Part shown: piece after piece, positions 10,642-21,484 of the stretch
Layout: each line of letters begins with the position of its first letter
Position numbering within the stretch: position 1 is the stretch's first letter
Assembly (NCBI GenBank): GCA_030770535.1
Contig: JASVEC010000008.1
Location: forward strand, 1,364,001-1,428,000
Direction of reading: 5' to 3'
Length of the DNA: 64,000 bases
From: Batkoa obscura
Taxonomy: Eukaryota > Entomophthoromycota > Entomophthoromycetes > Entomophthorales > Batkoaceae
Notes under the pieces: generated by a model
Told to the model about the DNA's origin: nothing
The model's database searches: none
The model's input: only the letters and a program-made list of their open reading frames with translations
Position numbers and translations under genes: made by a program

Positions 10642-12184
10642 TTATTTACGATTTAAATCATTCATATTAGTAGTATGAACTGGTTGACCAAAAATAGTTA
10701 TATTTTTTAAAAAAGTAATCTCATCTTCATTTAAATTATCTTCAATAAAAATCTAAATTAAAAAAAAATATTAAGATTATTAAGATTCTCTTCTTTTATA
10801 GAAATACAATAAAAAAAATAATTGAAACTTACCGAAAGTGCATTAACATTTTGAAATTTAACAAATCTTAAATTAGTTACTGAATTTTCTTCATAATCTT
10901 TGGATTCTAATATCAATTCTTGAGTTGGCTCCATTGAAGTTACATCATCAAATCCAAGTGAATATTTATTACTAAATAATTTAATACTTTTTGGGGCATT
11001 ATCTAAAATAAAAATGAGAATAAAATAAAAATTAATTCATTTATTACAAATAAGAATAATAATAATATAAACAATAATATAATAATATAAACAATAATAT
11101 AATAATATAAACAATATAAATATAAATAATATTACTTATTATTACTTACTCAAAGGTGCTTGGAATTTAATCGAATGAATTTTGACTGCTTGAGAAAATT
11201 GTAAATTAATTAAAATTTGTTCATCTGCATCACTTTGAACTACTTTATCGTTTTGATTATCGAATATATTACTGATATTATCTTCATTTCTTAAATTTAA
11301 AGATTCGATTTGATTCTTTTGAATTAAACTAGTGATATCAGACTATTTTATATTATTATTATTATTAGTTATTATAATAATAGAATAAAAATAAAAATAA
11401 AAATAATTAATTTGTGTTATAAAAAACCGAAAAGATTATTTTACCTGTCCAGTTAATCCAAATTTACTACTTACATCATCATTTGTTGATTGATGACTAC
11501 GTACCAATTCTTCAAGTCGAGGCAAACATTGGCCTCCTGAAAGTTCTTCAAGCATACTTTGATTTTTATAGATCTACTTAAACATTTAATAACTTAATTT
11601 GATCATTAAATAATTATCATTTTAACCTTAAGAGTGGGACTAAAATTAAATATTAGTATTTAAAATAAAATAAACGGATTATTATTAAAATAAAAACTTA
11701 CATAGAAGTTACATTTTCATGAGAAGCAATTTCCTAAATTATTTTATATTATTAATAAAATATTCCATTTTAAATTCAATACTTCTAATTACCCCAGCTT
11801 CATCTAAATCGATCTAAAAAAATAAAATTATATGAGCATAAATTAAAATTAAAATTTTATTCAATTTTTTCTAACTTACCTTATAAAATCCAATATGTAA
11901 ATTTTTATTAGAAAGTTCAATAACCCTTGGTGAAATAGCTCGACATGGGCCGCACCCTAATATTTTATTAGTATTTATTGAACATATAATCAAAACAAGA
12001 TATATACTTACATGAAGCAGTGAATTGCATGATAAGCTATTTGAATTAAAAATAAAAAGTTAACCGTTTGTTCCAATATACTAATAGATATAATTAATAA
12101 AATAGAGTATATTACCAATTTATCACCCGAATTAGCTATCGCTTGTTGATATTCATTTAATGTTTTGATACTTTTAATTGGCAT
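10642..12184 (-). CDS. TXNL1: Thioredoxin-like protein 1: thioredoxin domain plus PITH domain
   Basis: Ten small exons read on the minus strand: 12184-12116, 12036-12012, 11956-11880, 11813-11793, 11733-11702, 11639-11627, 11573-11445, 11342-11150, 11002-10833 and 10752-10642; total 279 aa (human TXNL1 289). The thioredoxin half has the redox motif WCGPC, formed across the exon 2/3 junction, and the cis-Pro segment VTSIPTL. The C-terminal PITH half begins SDITSLIQKNQIESLN and holds DADEQILINLQF, KLFSNKYSLGFDD and LRFVKFQNVNALS, ending PVHTTNMNDLNRK. TXNL1 proteins associate with the 26S proteasome. Exon 6 is only 13 nt, with an unusual GTTAAA donor. All junctions keep frame and family similarity. 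Confidence 0.88.
11061..11117 (+). repeat. 20-bp tandem repeat, about 2.8 copies, in a TXNL1 intron
   Basis: The unit AATAATATAAACAATAATAT is repeated exactly at a 20-bp period from 11061, 11081 and 11101, inside the intron between exons 8 and 9. Confidence 0.85.
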
Positions 12185-12379
12185 ATTGAGTATATTTGTT
12201 TCTTTATAATTATAAAAAAAACATGGCTAAATAGCGTCAGTTTTTCTAATAATCTATCATCGTTAACTTTAATTGGTTCTCATAATTCCCTCGCTTAGTG
12301 CATGAGTTAATATGAAATAAAATTCAATTTAAATGTGAAATAATCTCACTTTTAAAAAAAAGTTCAAAATTTAGCATTC

Positions 12380-12475
12380 GGGATGTTTTTTTGGTTTCAT
12401 CATTTTTTTCCAATTTTTAAGCGCTGTTTGAGTGGAAAGATTGTTAGTAAAATCCTTACAAAAAAAGGCATCTCC
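12380..12475 (+). mobile_element. MITE-like repeat family, copy 2
   Basis: Starts GGGATGTTTTTTTGGTTTCA, carries TTTTTAAGCGCTGTTTGAG and ends GGCATCTCC. Same family as the copies at 4767, 41267, 59341, 61924 and 62261. Non-coding, about 96 bp. Confidence 0.8.
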
Positions 12476-13344
12476 ATTTGTACATAAATATCAAAACCCT
12501 TCAAATAAAAGAACCAGAAATCAATCTTATGTTTGGTTAATTAATTTTGAATAATATTTCATAATTTTAAACTTGAGTTTATTTTATTGATAACATTAGT
12601 TTTATGCTATCAATTTCATAAAATAAAAAAACAAATAGTCTTTAATTAGACTGAATTATATTTAGTATTTACTTAATTTCGATAACCTCCAATTTAAACA
12701 TACTAACATATTCCTATTAACTAACATTGAAGTAATAAATATAAAACTAATAAAAGCATCTAGCAATCAAAAAAATATCAACAAACAAATAAGCTGAATA
12801 AATTAGCATCATCTTTAATAATAAAAATGATACTAAAGCATAATATATTAATCTTCAATACTAATTTTTAAAATAAAAATTGGTTTATTTTGTTGAATTA
12901 AAATCGAAGTTAATTAAAATGTATAAATTTAAAATTTATAGACTGTTTATTCTTTATTTAAACTTTTTAATATAGTGTTTTAATTTATCTATCAAAATTA
13001 ATCAAAATCGATGTGAAGAATTTGTTCAAATTAAAAGAAGTTATTCAAATTTATACTTACACAAATTTAAAATGATCTTGACAAAAGATTTGCTGTTAAG
13101 TAAAAAAAATCCAGTAGGACTTTTCAATATTGTGGTTTTCTATATTCTATGAGACATTCAATTGTAAAAATGTGAGGATATTGGTTACAACAGTAAACGT
13201 TATTCGTGTTTATAAACATTAATTAGTTTGATGTTAAAACATCGCACTGTAGCAATCATACACCTTTACATTTTGAAATTCCAAAAATTAAGTATCAAAC
13301 ATATATTTTAAAATAAGGGTTGAGGTTAGGTCTAAAGCACTGAT

Positions 13345-13600
13345 AAAAAATGAAACGGTCCTTTAATTTTATCCAATAAAAAAAATAGGACCTAAAATGA
13401 GCAGTAAAAGTGTAGCAATCAAGATATAAAATTGGCCAATAAAATAAATAAATAAACTATAAGGCCAAAAGGTACAAAAATGAAACTACCCTAAATTAAG
13501 TCAATTGAAAAATTTAGGCCTAAAATCAGAATAAAAGCAAAGTAAAAAAATCAAGAAATTGTCCAGTAAAGAAATAAAAATGAGACATTTTGAGGTGACT
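13345..13600 (+). repeat. Diverged tandem units of about 100-130 bp
   Basis: Units begin near 13351 (TGAAACGGTCC), 13481 (TGAAACTACCC) and partially 13581 (TGAGACATTTT). The first two share TAGGACCTAAAAT/TAGGCCTAAAAT and a later AATTGGCCAATAAA/AATTGTCCAGTAAA block. Strongly diverged; non-coding. Confidence 0.4.
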
Positions 13601-13699
13601 CATTCAAAGATTAGTTAAGGGCAAATAATAATCATGAAAAGGCCAAAGCTAATAAAAAATAGAAATTGAAAAGTATAAAAGCCCAATTTTTTCTATTAT

Positions 13700-14735
13700 T
13701 GAAAATTAAAAAGTTTAATCCACTTTCATAATCTATTTGGTAACTTCTGCTGTCCATTGACTGCCTGCACTATCTGTCCATTTTGGCCTGTAACTTGCAT
13801 TAAGTGTTGTAACTTTTCTATTAATTGTTCTATAGCATTTCTACCGGTATTTGCCTTAATGGTTCTACTAGTTTCCACCATTTACCTGTAATATTGAACA
13901 TCTCCTCGTCGCTTCTTGGTGGCTGCTTACTTACTTGTACTGCTGTGATAAATACCTATGAATAAGCTTGAAGTAGAATAGCTCAAGTGTGATTTTGTTT
14001 GGCACAATGCTATCCTTGTCAGGTAACTTAAGCCCAACTTGGCCGCTATAATTACTAGATATGAAGATATGTGGCATTAAATCATATTCTACTGTAAATC
14101 TTAGGCGTATATGTGGTATTACATTCTATCCTAACCAGATAGTTGAGCTTTAACTTGGCTACTCAAAACCCCCAAACCCAATGATTTTATATTATTAACA
14201 AAGTAGATTTAAATTATCGGTTTACCTTTATTACTTAAATTTAGGCTTTGGAATCCATTGCTGGTTTTTTCTTCAATGGCTTTAAACAAAAATTTGATAT
14301 AATTTTCCTAATCCTTTATTTTATTTTGTTTTACATTTTGAATATTTACTATTATAAGAAAATAACAATAATTATACAGAAATAAAAAATTCATTAGTGC
14401 TAATTACAAAACAGTCTACTGCTCATATTAACATTGTTACGTCAAATTAAGTTTAGTTCGCTTTGAACAACCAATATGGTTTATACTCACTTCATTAAAA
14501 TTTTATTGTAAATAAAAATAAGGCAAGCCAAACATTCACATTTAAAAATTTATCTTTATTAGTAGATAATACTGTAACTATGTCTTTGTATTCCAACATA
14601 ACCTTATGCTTTTCTAGGCCTGTATCTCGGAAAAGAAGGATTTTCTATGGCAATAATCATTTCCATCCGTTTTCCGCCTCACTTGGTTGGAAAAAGTGGA
14701 AACGTTTTTAACAAAATCTCCTTTGGTCCCCCATT
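13700..14735 (-). mobile_element. Old retroelement-like remnant (possible LTR retrotransposon fossil)
   Basis: On the minus strand a 400-bp segment (about 14735-14330) matches the dispersed repeat at 1508-1907 and could be an LTR. Further along the same strand (13881 downwards) is a short reading frame with a helix-forming, Gln-rich stretch of the kind seen at the start of gag proteins. Between them are two related 35-bp blocks (about 14009-14046 and 14128-14162). No protease, reverse transcriptase or integrase is seen. Family is uncertain. It is broken, far from whole and, from the divergence of the two repeats, old. Confidence 0.35.
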
Positions 14736-15014
14736 CCTCCATTTTAAATCATACTATTGAGTTCTTCTAACTTTTTACACTGTATAATTCAATTTTCTCT
14801 TTATTTCGTTAGAATAAACATTGCCTTAAGTACTTGTTTTTGAAAAATGCTACATCTTTATGGTATTCAATATATTATATTAAGATTTTTTTTTGAGATT
14901 AATTCGATTTCAAAATTCTAGCTCAAATTGATAAACTGCCACTTTTCGATTACGTTAATTGCTAAAAATCTTTCAAAAAAGTGAATTTCTTTATCTTATA
15001 AATAGGAAAAAAAC

Positions 15015-17323
15015 ATGACCGATTTCCAAGGGTTAGAAGACGAAGAAAAGCTCCAATTTTTATTAACTAAAGATTATGATGATGATTTAGATGATGAAGA
15101 AGAGCTTGAAAAAGAGTTAGATAAATATTTAGCTGAAGCAAGAATCGATAATAGAGATTATTATGCTTTATTTAATTTAAATAAAAATGTAATATTTTTA
15201 AATTATTTTATATTATAAACTTATCTTTATTTTAATAGTGTACTTTAGATGAAATTAAAGAAGCTTACAAAAGATCTTCTCGTTTATTTCATCCAGATAA
15301 ACATTCCGATCCTGAAAAAAGAAAATTGGCTCAAAGTCAATTTCAATATTTACAAAAAGCATATGAAGGTAAACATTGTTATAATTCTAATTTTGATAGA
15401 TTAATTTTTTAGTTTTAAGTGATCCCAACACCAGGGCAATTTATGATACTTATGGTGAAAAGGGATTAACTATGCCTTGGACAGTTGGACATTCACTTAA
15501 AACACCAGAGCAAGTAAAGTTCTTATTAATTTATCTAAAAATAAAAACTAACACAGTATAAGCTTAGGAAAGAGTATGAAAAAATGGCTCAAAAAAAGAG
15601 AGAACAAGATTTAGAAAATCTAGTAAAAACAAAAGTAAAAGATTATTTATTTTCAAAAAAGTTTACTTATTAATTAAAATAGACTAGTATTGATATACAA
15701 GCAGATGCTTCCCCATTCTTTCATTATTCTCCATCTATTCGATCCTTTGAATATGGTATGAGAAAATCAAGTGTGCAAAGAATTTTTATGAAACATTCTT
15801 ATCATTCTCAATTGAATGATACAATGCAATTAACTTTAGTTGGTACTGTTTTAGCTCAACAAGGTAAAGGTGGTGGTAATGTTGGTGTTAATATTCGTCA
15901 TGCAATTTCTCCAAAATTAACATTAGAAGTAATATAATAATAGATATATTTTCTATTTACTAAAGTTTATTAGTATGGTACCTCTTTGATAAAATCACGT
16001 GTTATTAATTTAAAGTCTTATTATCAACCTACCCCTGATAGGTAAATCAATTGAATCTTTTTTGATAAATATATAACTTTAAATTTAGTTTTATAAATAC
16101 ACGTACATCTATAGCCAGATTTAATGCACCACCAAGTAGTATAATTACAGTTGGAAGACAATTATCTGAAAGTGTTACTGGGTTTATAAACTATAATACA
16201 GGGAATTATAATTTAGGAAGATGGGGAGCTCATCGTAAATTACAACCCAATTCCTCATTAAGTATTGGTATTGCATCCCAAAAACAAGAACAAGAATATC
16301 AAGCTGAATTTCAAGTTGGTATGCAAGAGTCTCATATTTCCTTATTTTATAAAAAGAAAATAGATTCTAGAAATAAATTAATTGCTACTTCAACTCTTTC
16401 AAATGGTTCAGGTGTAAGTAGTGGACTTGGTATTCAACAGAAAATTTTACCAAAAACTAGCTTAGAAGCTACTTTAAATATTGGTTATCCAACTGGTATT
16501 TCAATTAAATTTGGGTATATCCTTTTATTTTTATTACTTTTTAATCTCATTTTATTTTAGTATAAATCGATTAGGTCAATCATTTTCATTACCAATTGCT
16601 ATTTCTAATGGAATTAATTTAAATACATTATTAATTACTACAATTGTTCCAATTTCATCATGGGTCTTATTTAATGAATTAGTATTATCACCATGGCGTA
16701 AAAATAAGATAAAGAAGTAGAGATTTTTATTAATATTTATGATAATTATTAAACTGATTTTTCTATAGTAAATTAAAAGAATTAAGGGAATTAAATCATG
16801 ATTATCTTGATGCTAAAAAGAGGGAAGCTATAGATACTCAACTTTTATTTAAAGATAATCTAACTAGAAGAATTGAAGCTGAAAAAGAAAAGAACGGTAA
16901 ACACTTTTTATTATAAATTTTTTATCTTTATTTTTTTATTTTTCTAGGTTTAATCATTCAACAAGCATATTATGGTAAATTTGATAGTGCTGCCCCTGAA
17001 TTTAATGAAAATTGTATTGATGTTACCCTCGCTTTACAAAATTTAGTATTAGAATCTCAATTAAATATATCTTCTGGAAGTTCAAAGGTAATTTATAGAT
17101 ATATAATAAAATTGTTAATTAATATTATTAGTCCAATCTCCTTGGATTTTATGATCCATGTTTTGGTGAACCTAAAAAACTTCTTGTAATCTATACCTTT
17201 AATCGTACTCAACATAAAGTCATTATTAAAGATGCTTCTTCTTTAATATGCCCTTTACGCTGTAAGTTGTTAGTAATAATTTATATTATAATTTTATTAA
17301 TTTTTTTAGCTCATGCTTTATAA
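15015..17323 (+). CDS. DNAJC11: DnaJ homologue subfamily C member 11 (mitochondrial, MICOS-linked)
   Basis: Twelve exons inferred: 15015-15188, 15239-15368, 15413-15513, 15563-15634, 15683-15928, 15974-16041, 16089-16514, 16561-16716, 16769-16896, 16948-17087, 17132-17261 and 17310-17323; 594 aa. A Glu/Asp-rich start is followed by a J domain (about 48-112) with the HPD motif in RLFHPDKHSDPEK and the family tag YDTYGEKGL. A long beta-rich middle follows, then a DUF3395-type C-terminus (GLIIQQAYYGKF, VTLALQNLVLES, GFYDPCFGEPK). In animals DNAJC11 sits at the mitochondrial outer membrane and contacts the MICOS cristae complex; the same role here is inferred. Intron 3 uses an AAG acceptor, and the last exon codes only four residues and the stop. 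Confidence 0.88.
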
Positions 17324-17822
17324 GATTAGAAAATAAATTTTCAAGTACAAGTAATATTCTATTGGCAATTATGGTTTGAATTTCATAGCCTTGACTTTTA
17401 ACCTGTTACCTTTTATAAGTGTTTAATCTTCTCATCTATTTCCTGATATTCATTATATTTAAACAATATTATTTCAATAGAGGTAACCAAACGATTTTAT
17501 CTTTATTGCCTTAAATACCAAAATAGATTTGACTGGGTTCAAATCATTGTTATTTATATGTTATGGATTGATTATATTAGATATTGAATATTCAAAAAGA
17601 AACATTATAGCACTTATATTAGTTTTTAGAAACAAGAATTTGTATTTTATAAAATCAAATTAAACATCAACTAGCTATTTAAAAATAATAAATATATTTA
17701 GATACAAGAAAATTAAAAAACTATTTCAAAATTCAATCTTAATAAAAAAAGTTTGATGATTGTCAAAATCTTAATATCAGTCTAATGTTTTACTAAAGAT
17801 TCTATGATATTTGATAAATGAT
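17324..17822. other. Intergenic between convergent DNAJC11 and ADE2
   Basis: About 500 bp of AT-rich sequence holding the two 3' ends. No repeat or gene recognised. Confidence 0.5.
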
Positions 17823-19561
17823 CTAATAATCCTTCCAGCCTTTCTCTTCAAGCGTATCAACTTTCTTTAGCACTTGTTCTTTCATTTGTTGTTGATAAAC
17901 CAACATTTGATCCAAGTATGCTGAGTTGAATGAACCTAAAATTCTTATAGCTAAAAGAGCAGCATTGGTTGAGTTATTGATTGCTACGGTAGCGCATGGA
18001 ACTCCTCTCTAAAAAATCAATAAATATATAAATAATAATAATATATGAAAAAACGTACTGGCATTTGAACAATTGAGTGTAATGAATCAACTCCATCGAG
18101 ATGCTTAAGAGCAATAGGCACACCAATAACTGGAAGTGGTGTCATACTAGCAACCATACCAGGAAGATGAGCAGCCCCACCAGCAGCCGCTATAATTGTT
18201 TTAATACCCCTTTTATGAGCTTCACGAGCATAATCCATCATTCTTTCTGGAGTTCTATGAGCAGATACAATAGTGAGTTCAAATGGTACACCAAAATCTT
18301 CTAAAATAGTAGCTGCTGCTTTCATTACTGGGAGGTCAGAATCGGATCCCATGATTACACCTACTTCTGGTTTTAATTTTATAAACTTTTCTGCAGAGCC
18401 TTCTGGATCTTCATTTCCTGGAATTCCAGCTAAAAGATGGGCAACTCTATCCTTTAACTCTCTTTCATCATTAGCAACTACAGTTACATGACCCATTTTA
18501 CGTCCTTTACGATTTGCGCGCTTACCATACCAATGGAACGTAGCACCATTAACCTTTAAACTAGATTCAATGGAATCACGCATTTCTTGCATATCTTCAG
18601 AGTCACCCAAGATATTAATCATAGCAGCACAAGGAACTTTTAAGGATGTAGAGCCTAACGGTAAACTACAAACAGCTCTTAAATGATTTTCAAATTGAGA
18701 AGTATGACATGCTTCAATTGTATAATGACCGCTATTATGAGGTCTTGGGGCAATTTCGTTGACAACTACATCATCATTCTCTAATAAAAACATCTCAACT
18801 CCAAAAATTCCTGCACCTTCGAATGATTTGATTGCTTGTTCACATATTTTCTTAGCTTTGTTTGAAATGTTTGATGAGATAGCTGCTGGAGCAATGACAA
18901 CATGACAAATATTGTCCTTTTGTATTGTTTCAACTATAGGGTATGAAGCTACTTCACCAGAAGTTGATCTAACGACCATACAGGCTAACTCCTTAATGTA
19001 AGGTACCCATCTCTCGACATAAAAGTTATCAGGTTGCTCTAATAAAGCTTTTTTCATGCTTAAAGTATCATTGGAATTTTTTAAAACAAAATTCCCACGG
19101 CCATCGTAAGCAAGAGTCTTGGCTTTAAGCATGATTGGATAGCCCCATTCAGAAGCTAATGATTCTACTTCTACAGTTGACTTTACTTCCTTGAAATCAG
19201 GTAAAGGTAATCCAGCCTTTTCTAAATGAACTTTTTGCTGATATTTATCTTGAATAGTTTTAAGGGTATTTGGGGTAGGATGAATTGAACCTGGAGTTTC
19301 TTGTTCAATCTCAAATAAAGTCTTACAATCAATGTGCTCAATTTCAACGGTGATTGTATCGACTTTTTCTTTGAGTGCACGAATACAATCTCCATCTCTA
19401 AACGCACCATGAATGTGTTCTACGCAAGCAGATAGTTGTTTTGCAGGACAATCTTTAGGCTCGTCAAGGATAGTGATATTAAGTCCTAAGCGATGGCCTG
19501 CTTCAACCATCATTCTACCTAATTGGCCTCCTCCTAAGATTCCTAATTTTTTATGATCCAT
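17823..19561 (-). CDS. ADE2: Phosphoribosylaminoimidazole carboxylase (AIR carboxylase), fungal fused form
   Basis: Exons 19561-18059 and 18008-17823 (intron 18058-18009, 50 nt) give 562 aa, close to yeast Ade2 (571). It catalyses the carboxylation step from AIR to CAIR in purine synthesis. The N-terminal PurK-like ATP-grasp half starts [19 protein letters not shown] and has [18 protein letters not shown]. The C-terminal PurE-like half starts at [17 protein letters not shown] and has SAHRTPERM and [14 protein letters not shown]. This PurK-PurE fusion order is typical of fungi. Without the intron the reading frame would end in a tyrosine-rich run; splicing restores the conserved end [20 protein letters not shown] and a Lys-rich tail. 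Confidence 0.96.
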
Positions 19562-19862
19562 TTTAATAAATTGCTAAAAAAAATTGTTCTCGATTTTTTA
19601 ATCAACTAAATATTGAAAAAATTAAAATTAATCTCTATTTTAATGTATAACTTAAGAGCTATATTTATGACTCAACGTTATAAAAATAATACAAATACGA
19701 TAGCTATTTATTTCAATGACTGTTTTATTACATACGTTCGATTTTTAAGATTGTTGCACTATTGAGTTGGTTACTTTATGTATTTGAATGAATATTTATG
19801 TTCTAAGATTTATTACTTATTGTATTAATACATTATATATAATAGTTAACAGACAGCTTGAA

Positions 19863-19944
19863 GGCACCTTGGCGGAGTGGTTAACGCGGAGCCCTGCTAA
19901 GGCTTTTCCCTTTGGGAGCGCAGGTTCGAATCCTGTGGGTGTCG
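19863..19944 (+). tRNA. tRNA-Ser (anticodon GCU)
   Basis: 82-nt tRNA with a long variable arm, as in class II tRNAs. Acceptor stem GGCACCT/GGGTGTC, D-arm GGCGGAGTGGTTAACGC, anticodon loop CTGCTAA (anticodon GCT) on stem GGAGCC/GGCTTT, variable hairpin TTCCCTTTGGGAG, T-arm GGTTCGAATCC, discriminator G. No intron. An annotator could mistake the frame across it for a protein. Confidence 0.95.
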
Positions 19945-19988
19945 TTTTATTTTACAGCTTAATATTTTTATCCAATCCACTACTGTTA

Positions 19989-20195
19989 TACATTTTTTCA
20001 TATAATATCGTATATTTTTTATGTGAAAAGTTTAAATGTCAGACAAATTAGCTAAACAATTATTTGAATCACCAGGATTATATATTTTCGTATATAGTCT
20101 TGTATATTTTTTGTATTAAAAAGTTTAAATCTTACAAAATCGTAAATTAATTAAATTATCATTTTATTAATCGCCAGGATTGTATATTTTTGTGT
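19989..20195 (+). repeat. Three partial direct repeats of about 100 bp
   Basis: The blocks CACCAGGATTATATATTTTC (about 20067) and CGCCAGGATTGTATATTTTT (about 20172) match each other. The segment with GTATATTTTTTATGTGAAAA and AGTTTAAAT near 20008 matches GTATATTTTTTGTATTAAAA and AGTTTAAAT near 20100. The last unit runs into the stop region of the chitinase gene. Confidence 0.55.
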
Positions 20196-20209
20196 ATAAT
20201 ATGCTAAAG

Positions 20210-21484
20210 TTATTCTTCAGATTCAAGATCATTATCTTCTTCAGAATTGGGACCGACTGGTTCTACAATTTCTTCTGGAGTAACATTGTTTATTTTTGGT
20301 TCTTCGATTTCAATAGCAGCTTCGGTAGAACTTCTTTCCTTTGGTTTTGGTTTTGGTTTACCGCCCTTTGAAGGCTTTTTTACGATTTGTACGGAATTTA
20401 ATAACTCACTTTTGTAATCTTGATTCAAAGCCCAAATCATAACACCACCTAAGCCGTTACTCAAAACATAATTTGCCTTTGCCTTAAGAGATTGTGCATC
20501 ATCATAACTGATGAGAGATTTTGTTTGTGCATTAAACAACCAAGGTGTTTGAGATACTTTATCAAAATGACGTACCCATCCAGCGCCGGTATTTGCCTTA
20601 GCACTTCCAGATAAAGCAGAGGTCATGATTTCAGCATAAGTAATTGGTTTACCAGTGTTCTCAACACGAGTACCATACATACCAGTAGATTCGTTTAAGT
20701 CTTCTTTAACATTAGAGATTGTACCATAAAATGGTAATCCAACGACTAATTTATTTAAAGGAATACCAGCAGCACTCCATGCTTTAACACTTGACTTTAC
20801 AGAGGTTTGAGCGGCTTTACCTGCTTCAAAATCTAAACCAGCGTTTGGACCACTTTGTGGGGAACCAGAGAAATTGATATCATATGCCATGATATTTATC
20901 AAGTCTAATACCTTACCATATCCACTCAAATCAGAGCTTCCATCATAAACAGTTGCACCAACGGCAATAGTAATTAACTTTTTTCCAACGAGACCACGTA
21001 ATTCATTTAAAAACAATAAAAAGTTACTAACATCGGCTTTATCATATTTGTTTCCATCACCAGCTTGACCAGGATATTCCCAATCAATATCAATACCATC
21101 CAATTTATTCGCATCGATGAATTGCTTGATATTGGTGGCGAATTTGGTACGAGTAACGGCAGTAGCAACAACTGGAGAAAAGGACTTGCTTCCAGTCCAT
21201 CCGCCTAAAGAAACTAATACTTTACAATCCGATTTATGGGCAGCTTGAACGACACTGGCTAATAAAGCACTATTTTCAACGGAAGGCATTAAAGCTTGCT
21301 CATCAAATTTACCAAAAGAATAATTGATGTGAGTTACTTTGTTGAAATCAACATCTTCAACCTTGTTACTTCCCCATTCAGTAAAATATCCAACAATCAC
21401 GTTATTTTTTGCAGCAATCATGGATATCCATCCTATAATTACTAATATGGTGGTTAAGAAAGAATTCATTTTTATTATATACAA
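20210..21484 (-). CDS. Secreted GH18 chitinase
   Basis: Single exon, 424 aa from the first ATG; a second ATG five codons in (21469) gives a more typical signal peptide and may be the true start. The enzyme cleaves beta-1,4-GlcNAc links in chitin. The catalytic motif DGIDIDWEYP is at 129-138 with acid Glu136; the substrate-site segment SLGGWTGS lies at 92-99, AYDINF follows, and VMIWALNQD closes the barrel. After the barrel (about residue 370) comes a short Lys/Pro linker and a strongly acidic 35-residue tail with no known domain; there is no chitin-binding module. Bacterial-like class V/ChiA-type enzymes are also common in fungi. A TATA-like element lies about 40-55 nt upstream. Confidence 0.92.
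   Translation of the reverse strand: MYIIKMNSFLTTILVIIGWISMIAAKNNVIVGYFTEWGSNKVEDVDFNKVTHINYSFGKFDEQALMPSVENSALLASVVQAAHKSDCKVLVSLGGWTGSKSFSPVVATAVTRTKFATNIKQFIDANKLDGIDIDWEYPGQAGDGNKYDKADVSNFLLFLNELRGLVGKKLITIAVGATVYDGSSDLSGYGKVLDLINIMAYDINFSGSPQSGPNAGLDFEAGKAAQTSVKSSVKAWSAAGIPLNKLVVGLPFYGTISNVKEDLNESTGMYGTRVENTGKPITYAEIMTSALSGSAKANTGAGWVRHFDKVSQTPWLFNAQTKSLISYDDAQSLKAKANYVLSNGLGGVMIWALNQDYKSELLNSVQIVKKPSKGGKPKPKPKERSSTEAAIEIEEPKINNVTPEEIVEPVGPNSEEDNDLESEE

Larger units (their letters stand above)
12185..15014. other. Intergenic, about 2.8 kb, repeat-bearing
   Basis: Shared upstream region of TXNL1 (-) and DNAJC11 (+). It holds a MITE copy (12380-12475), diverged tandem units (13345-13600) and an old retroelement-like remnant (about 13700-14735). 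No host gene was found. Confidence 0.55.
19562..20209. other. Intergenic with tRNA-Ser and direct repeats
   Basis: Holds the ADE2 promoter side, a tRNA-Ser gene (19863-19944) and imperfect direct repeats (about 19989-20195). Frames reading through the tRNA are chance ORFs. Confidence 0.55.

Noticed and set aside
19788-20051. 87-codon frame with apparently non-random central residues
   Set aside because: It reads through the tRNA-Ser gene; the less AT-rich part is the tRNA itself.
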